62,171 nucleotides of DNA from Paenibacillus vietnamensis (lineage in GTDB: Bacteria > Bacillota > Bacilli > Paenibacillales > Paenibacillaceae): assembly GCF_020169515.1 (NCBI RefSeq), contig NZ_JAHMHW010000027.1, forward strand, positions 1-62,171. The letters are read 5' to 3'. Numbering within the stretch: the stretch's first letter is position 1; every line of letters starts with the position of its first letter. The translations under genes and the position numbers were made by a program. This document shows, piece by piece, positions 58,929-62,171 of this stretch. A model generated the notes under the pieces. That model did no database searches, was not told the origin of the DNA, and worked only from the letters and a program-made list of their open reading frames with translations.

Positions 58929-60221
58929 ATGAATGAGCAGCACGATAAACAGAAATTATGGGAGCAGCTGGAGGGGCTCGCGGACCTTGCAGAGAGGCGG
59001 GCCGAACCTTCTTTCCGCAAAATCGACCGGATAGCCGAGCGCAATCAGTGGAAAGTTATTGAAGCGTTCAAGCGTCATCAAGTCAGCGATTTTCATTTTA
59101 CCGGATCTACAGGATACGGCTATAACGACCGCGGCCGGGAAATTCTCGATCTCGTCTATTCAGACGTGATGGGGGCCGAAGCCGCGATCGTTAGGCCTCA
59201 TTTTGTTTCCGGGACGCATACGATCAGCTGCGCACTATTCGGTGTTCTGCGGCCCGGCGACCAGCTGCTTTATGTAACGGGAAAGCCGTACGACACCCTG
59301 CATAAGGTGATCGGCAAGCCGGGCGACGGCAAGGGCTCGCTGCAGGATTGGGGAGTCAAGTACGCCGAGGTGCCGCTGCTGCATGACGGAGGACTCGATT
59401 GGGAAGGCATCGAGAACGCCATTCGTCCGGAAACGAAGGTGATCGGCATACAGCGTTCCCGCGGTTATGACTGGCGCGCTTCATTTACGGTCGCTGAAAT
59501 CGGAGAAATCGTCGCACGCGTGAAAGCGATCAAGCCGGATGTCATCGTTTTTGTCGATAACTGCTACGGGGAGTTTACGGAGCTTGAGGAGCCTACCCAG
59601 GTCGGGGTCGATCTGATGGCGGGTTCACTGATTAAAAATCCCGGGGGAGGGCTGGCCGAAACGGGAGGATATATTGCCGGTACCGCCGCTGCGGTGGAGG
59701 CTGCCGCTTTCCGTCTGACGGCCCCGGGAATCGGCGGGGAAGTCGGAGCTATGCTTGGAACGCTTCGTCCGATGTATCAAGGATTGTTTCTGGCTCCCCA
59801 TTTCGTAGGACAAGCCGTCAAAGGAAGTGTCCTTGCAGCTGCTCTGTTCGAAGAGCTAGGCTTTGAGACGAAGCCGCGGTGGGAGGATCCGCGCACCGAT
59901 TTGATTCAAGCGGTCCGCTTTGGACAAGCCGATCATCTCATTGCCTTCGTACAGGGAATACAGCAGGCGGCTGCCGTGGATTCACATGTCGTGCCGGAGC
60001 CTTGGGACATGCCCGGCTACGAGAACGAGGTTATTATGGCCGCCGGCACCTTTATTCAGGGCGGCAGTCTGGAGTTGTCCGCAGACGCTCCGATTCGCGA
60101 GCCTTACATCGCTTATATGCAAGGCGGATTAACTTACGCCCATGCGAAATATGGGGTTTTAACGGCGTTATACCGGCTTGTCGAGAAGGGTTTAATTGTG
60201 ATTAAACCTTACATAACTTGA
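58929..60221 (+). CDS. ynbB: Methionine gamma-lyase family protein YnbB (aluminium resistance protein type)
   Basis: 430 residues. PLP-dependent fold-type I enzyme with the family blocks TGSTGYGYNDRGREILDLVY, VRPHFVSGTHTISCALFG, IGIQRSRGY, FVDNCYGEFTELEEPTQVG, and the PLP Lys in GSLIKNPGGGLAETGGY. Annotated in many genomes as aluminium resistance or cystathionine beta-lyase-like; substrate not known. The GlnR box for the following glnRA operon lies in its last codons. Confidence 0.93.
   Translation: MNEQHDKQKLWEQLEGLADLAERRAEPSFRKIDRIAERNQWKVIEAFKRHQVSDFHFTGSTGYGYNDRGREILDLVYSDVMGAEAAIVRPHFVSGTHTISCALFGVLRPGDQLLYVTGKPYDTLHKVIGKPGDGKGSLQDWGVKYAEVPLLHDGGLDWEGIENAIRPETKVIGIQRSRGYDWRASFTVAEIGEIVARVKAIKPDVIVFVDNCYGEFTELEEPTQVGVDLMAGSLIKNPGGGLAETGGYIAGTAAAVEAAAFRLTAPGIGGEVGAMLGTLRPMYQGLFLAPHFVGQAVKGSVLAAALFEELGFETKPRWEDPRTDLIQAVRFGQADHLIAFVQGIQQAAAVDSHVVPEPWDMPGYENEVIMAAGTFIQGGSLELSADAPIREPYIAYMQGGLTYAHAKYGVLTALYRLVEKGLIVIKPYIT
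60197..60213. promoter_or_regulatory. GlnR/TnrA box
   Basis: TGTGA-N7-TTACA matches TGTNA-N7-TNACA exactly. It ends five bases before the -35 TTGACA and so should allow repression of glnRA by GlnR under nitrogen excess. It overlaps the end of ynbB. Confidence 0.85.
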
Positions 60222-60245
60222 CACATTTATAGGATAACGTATAGA
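60218..60245 (+). promoter_or_regulatory. glnRA promoter
   Basis: Consensus TTGACA, 16-base spacer, TATAGA (or an 18-base spacer to TAGAAT), about 40 bases before glnR. Confidence 0.75.
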
Positions 60246-60283
60246 ATGAACATATAAATGAGCGACTGGAAGGTTGATGCGAC

Positions 60284-60694
60284 ATGGCTGATGAGATTCG
60301 CAGAAATATGGCCTTATTTCCAATCGGCATCGTAATGAAGCTGACGGATTTGACGGCCCGTCAAATCCGCTATTACGAGCAGCACGAATTAATTGTGCCT
60401 GCCAGGACGTCCGGAAATCAGAGGCTGTTTTCCTTCAACGACGTGGAAAGGCTGCTGGAAATTAAATCATTAATAGAAAAAGGCGTAAATATCGCCGGCA
60501 TCAAGCAAGTTATGAATCCGGTTTCTAAGGAATCGGAAGAGGCTACAATCGTAAGCGAGCAATCCGAAGTGAAGCGCAGAGAGCTTTCCGATCAACAGCT
60601 GCATCGTATGCTGAAACAGCAGCTGCTTGAGAAAAGGCCGGGTCAAGCGTCACTTATTCAGGGCCAGCTGACCCGTTTCTTGAATAAGCGTTAA
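60284..60694 (+). CDS. glnR: Nitrogen-responsive repressor GlnR, MerR family
   Basis: 136 residues. MerR-type winged helix: FPIGIVMKLTDLTARQIRYY, EQHELIVPARTSGNQRLFSF, then VERLLEIKSLIEKGVNIAGIK, and the C-terminal tail with SLIQGQLTRF that senses feedback-inhibited glutamine synthetase. Represses glnRA and other nitrogen genes. glnA follows after 40 bases in the same operon. Confidence 0.95.
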   Translation: MADEIRRNMALFPIGIVMKLTDLTARQIRYYEQHELIVPARTSGNQRLFSFNDVERLLEIKSLIEKGVNIAGIKQVMNPVSKESEEATIVSEQSEVKRRELSDQQLHRMLKQQLLEKRPGQASLIQGQLTRFLNKR

Positions 60695-60734
60695 GAGGCT
60701 GTAACCACGATTCGCAAACAAAGGAGATGATTGT

Positions 60735-62063
60735 GTGAGCTACACCAAAGACGATATCAGACGCATTGCCAAGGAACAAAATGTCCGTTTTATCCGTCTG
60801 CAATTTACCGATTTGCTGGGAACGATCAAAAACGTTGAAATCCCGGTCAGCCAGCTGGATAAAGCACTCGATAATAAAATGATGTTCGACGGATCTTCCA
60901 TCGAGGGTTACGTTCGTATTGAAGAATCTGACATGTACTTATACCCGGATCTCGATACATGGGTTGTTTTCCCATGGGTGCAAGAGGATCGGGTAGCCCG
61001 TTTAATTTGTGATATCTATATGCCTGATGGTACGCCTTTCGCAGGTGACCCGCGAGGTATTTTGAAGCGTGTGCTGAAGGAAGCCGAAGAGATGGGCTAT
61101 TCGTCTATGAACGTCGGTCCCGAGCCGGAGTTTTTCCTGTTCAAGACGGATGACCGGGGAGAGCCTACGACCGAGCTGAACGACCAAGGCGGCTATTTCG
61201 ATTTGGCGCCGATGGACATGGGCGAGAACTGCCGCCGCGAAATCGTCTTGACGCTGGAAGAAATGGGCTTTGAGATCGAAGCGTCCCACCACGAAGTTGC
61301 ACCGGGGCAGCATGAAATCGACTTCAAATATGCCGATGCCATTAAGGCGGCGGACCAGATCCAGACGTTTAAGCTGGTCGTCAAAACGATCGCCCGGGTA
61401 CACGGCCTGCACGCTTCCTTCATGCCTAAACCGTTATTTGGCGTGAACGGCTCCGGCATGCACTGCCACCAGTCGTTGTTCCAAGGGGATACAAACGTGT
61501 TTTACGACGAGAAGGACAAGCTGGGCCTAAGCAACATCGCCCGTCAATATATGGCCGGTATTTTGCAGCATGCCCGTGCGATGGCAGCGGTAACGAATCC
61601 GACGGTCAATTCTTATAAGCGTCTTGTTCCTGGCTATGAAGCGCCTTGTTATGTCGCTTGGTCTGCAAGCAACCGCTCGCCGATGATCAGGATTCCGGCA
61701 TCCCGCGGCCTCAGCACCCGCGTCGAGGTCCGCAACCCGGATCCGGCTGCGAATCCGTATTTGGCGCTTGCCGTTATGCTGAAGGCAGGCCTGGACGGCA
61801 TTGCCAACAAGCTGCCTCTGCCGGCTCCAACGGATCGCAATATTTACATTATGACGGAGGAAGAGCGCATCGATGCGGGCATTCCAAGTTTGCCGCTGGA
61901 TCTTAAGGAAGCTTTGGACGAAATGCTGCGCAGCGACATCGTCTGCGAAGCGCTTGGCGATCACGCGCTTGCACATTTCTACGAGCTTAAAGAAATCGAG
62001 TGGGATATGTACCGGACCCAGGTTCACCAGTGGGAGCGCGATCAGTATTTGACTCTCTACTAA
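60735..62063 (+). CDS. glnA: Glutamine synthetase, type I-alpha
   Basis: 442 residues from GTG 60735, after AAAGGAG. Beta-grasp N-domain (FIRLQFTDLLGTIKNVEIP), KMMFDGSSIEGYVRI, GPEPEFFLF, SHHEVAPGQHEIDFKY, HASFMPKPLFGVNGSGMHCH, and NRSPMIRIP are all present. The length and the lack of an adenylylation insert mark the GSI-alpha class of Bacillota, controlled by feedback and GlnR. It makes glutamine from glutamate, ammonia and ATP and is the sensor that activates GlnR. Confidence 0.97.
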   Translation: MSYTKDDIRRIAKEQNVRFIRLQFTDLLGTIKNVEIPVSQLDKALDNKMMFDGSSIEGYVRIEESDMYLYPDLDTWVVFPWVQEDRVARLICDIYMPDGTPFAGDPRGILKRVLKEAEEMGYSSMNVGPEPEFFLFKTDDRGEPTTELNDQGGYFDLAPMDMGENCRREIVLTLEEMGFEIEASHHEVAPGQHEIDFKYADAIKAADQIQTFKLVVKTIARVHGLHASFMPKPLFGVNGSGMHCHQSLFQGDTNVFYDEKDKLGLSNIARQYMAGILQHARAMAAVTNPTVNSYKRLVPGYEAPCYVAWSASNRSPMIRIPASRGLSTRVEVRNPDPAANPYLALAVMLKAGLDGIANKLPLPAPTDRNIYIMTEEERIDAGIPSLPLDLKEALDEMLRSDIVCEALGDHALAHFYELKEIEWDMYRTQVHQWERDQYLTLY

Positions 62064-62075
62064 GTATAAAAAATG

Positions 62076-62119
62076 AAAAGGCAGAAAGCCCGGTGCGATC
62101 ACCGGGCTTTCTGCCTTTT
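62076..62119. terminator. Terminator after glnA
   Basis: Perfect 19-bp stem (62076-62094 with 62101-62119), six-base loop, A-rich on the left and T-rich on the right, so it may work in both directions. The last 52 bases of the window hold no recognisable feature. Confidence 0.95.
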
Positions 62120-62171
62120 GTGCGCTTGGCAGCGCAATCGACTAAGGAGTGGAAGTCTCCAGTACACCGCG

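Noticed and set aside
1..62171. Mobile elements, prophage, CRISPR array, tRNA or rRNA genes
   Set aside because: No transposase, integrase, phage structural gene, regular direct-repeat array or RNA gene signature was found.

Overview
The window looks like a piece of the chromosome of a spore-forming, fairly GC-rich Bacillota, most like Paenibacillus or a close relative. The grounds are the gene content (CotE, the CotJ operon, SpoVK, a YjcZ-type peptide, a KinB-like kinase), the GlnR box, Bacillus-type promoters, many TTG/GTG starts with strong Shine-Dalgarno sequences, and gene order shared with Bacillus subtilis (cotE-mutS-mutL...miaA-hfq; spoVK-hflX-ynbB-glnR-glnA). No rRNA, tRNA, CRISPR array, insertion sequence or prophage was seen. 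It is mostly core chromosome.

Layout. 1-7.2 kb: the end of a tandem dynamin-like GTPase open at the left edge, a heterodimeric ABC exporter with one degenerate ATP site, and purT behind a folded leader that masks its ribosome binding site. 7.4-15.5 kb: a chemoreceptor, yqkE, a long intergenic stretch with palindromes, parE-parC (topoisomerase IV), and marR divergent from an unrecognised 55-codon gene antisense to the parC end. 15.5-21 kb: a leftward methyltransferase, pseudouridine synthase and capA-like chain; PAP2 phosphatase with a zinc-ribbon mini-protein; and a lone araA with two AraR-like boxes. 21-24.3 kb: a spore cluster with nfo, an ATP-dependent DNA ligase and cotJABC. 24.3-31.4 kb: a secreted Asn/Asp/Trp-rich protein, cysJI (assimilatory sulfite reductase), a GT35 glucan phosphorylase and a YjcZ-type peptide.

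31.4-38.4 kb: a KinB-like sensor kinase, a secreted GH18 protein with six N-terminal repeats, yxcD with a membrane protein, DUF309, yqkB and an M32 carboxypeptidase. 38.6-45 kb: a SsuABC/TauABC-type ABC importer, a YqjA-like exporter, cotE under a sporulation-type promoter, and a very GC-rich COOH-NH2 ligase family gene. 45-51.8 kb: mutS, mutL, a methyltransferase, miaA and hfq, tightly packed. 51.9-62.1 kb: a class A penicillin-binding protein, a lipoprotein cyclophilin, DUF402 and YdcF genes chained by ATGA overlaps, spoVK, hflX, ynbB, and glnRA with a perfect GlnR/TnrA box.

The least explained items are the purT leader, the six-repeat GH18 protein, the amidoligase-like gene beside cotE, the secreted acidic/aromatic protein, the marR-divergent mini-gene and the palindrome-rich stretch before parE. 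Annotations rest on motif recognition and context only; no database search was run.
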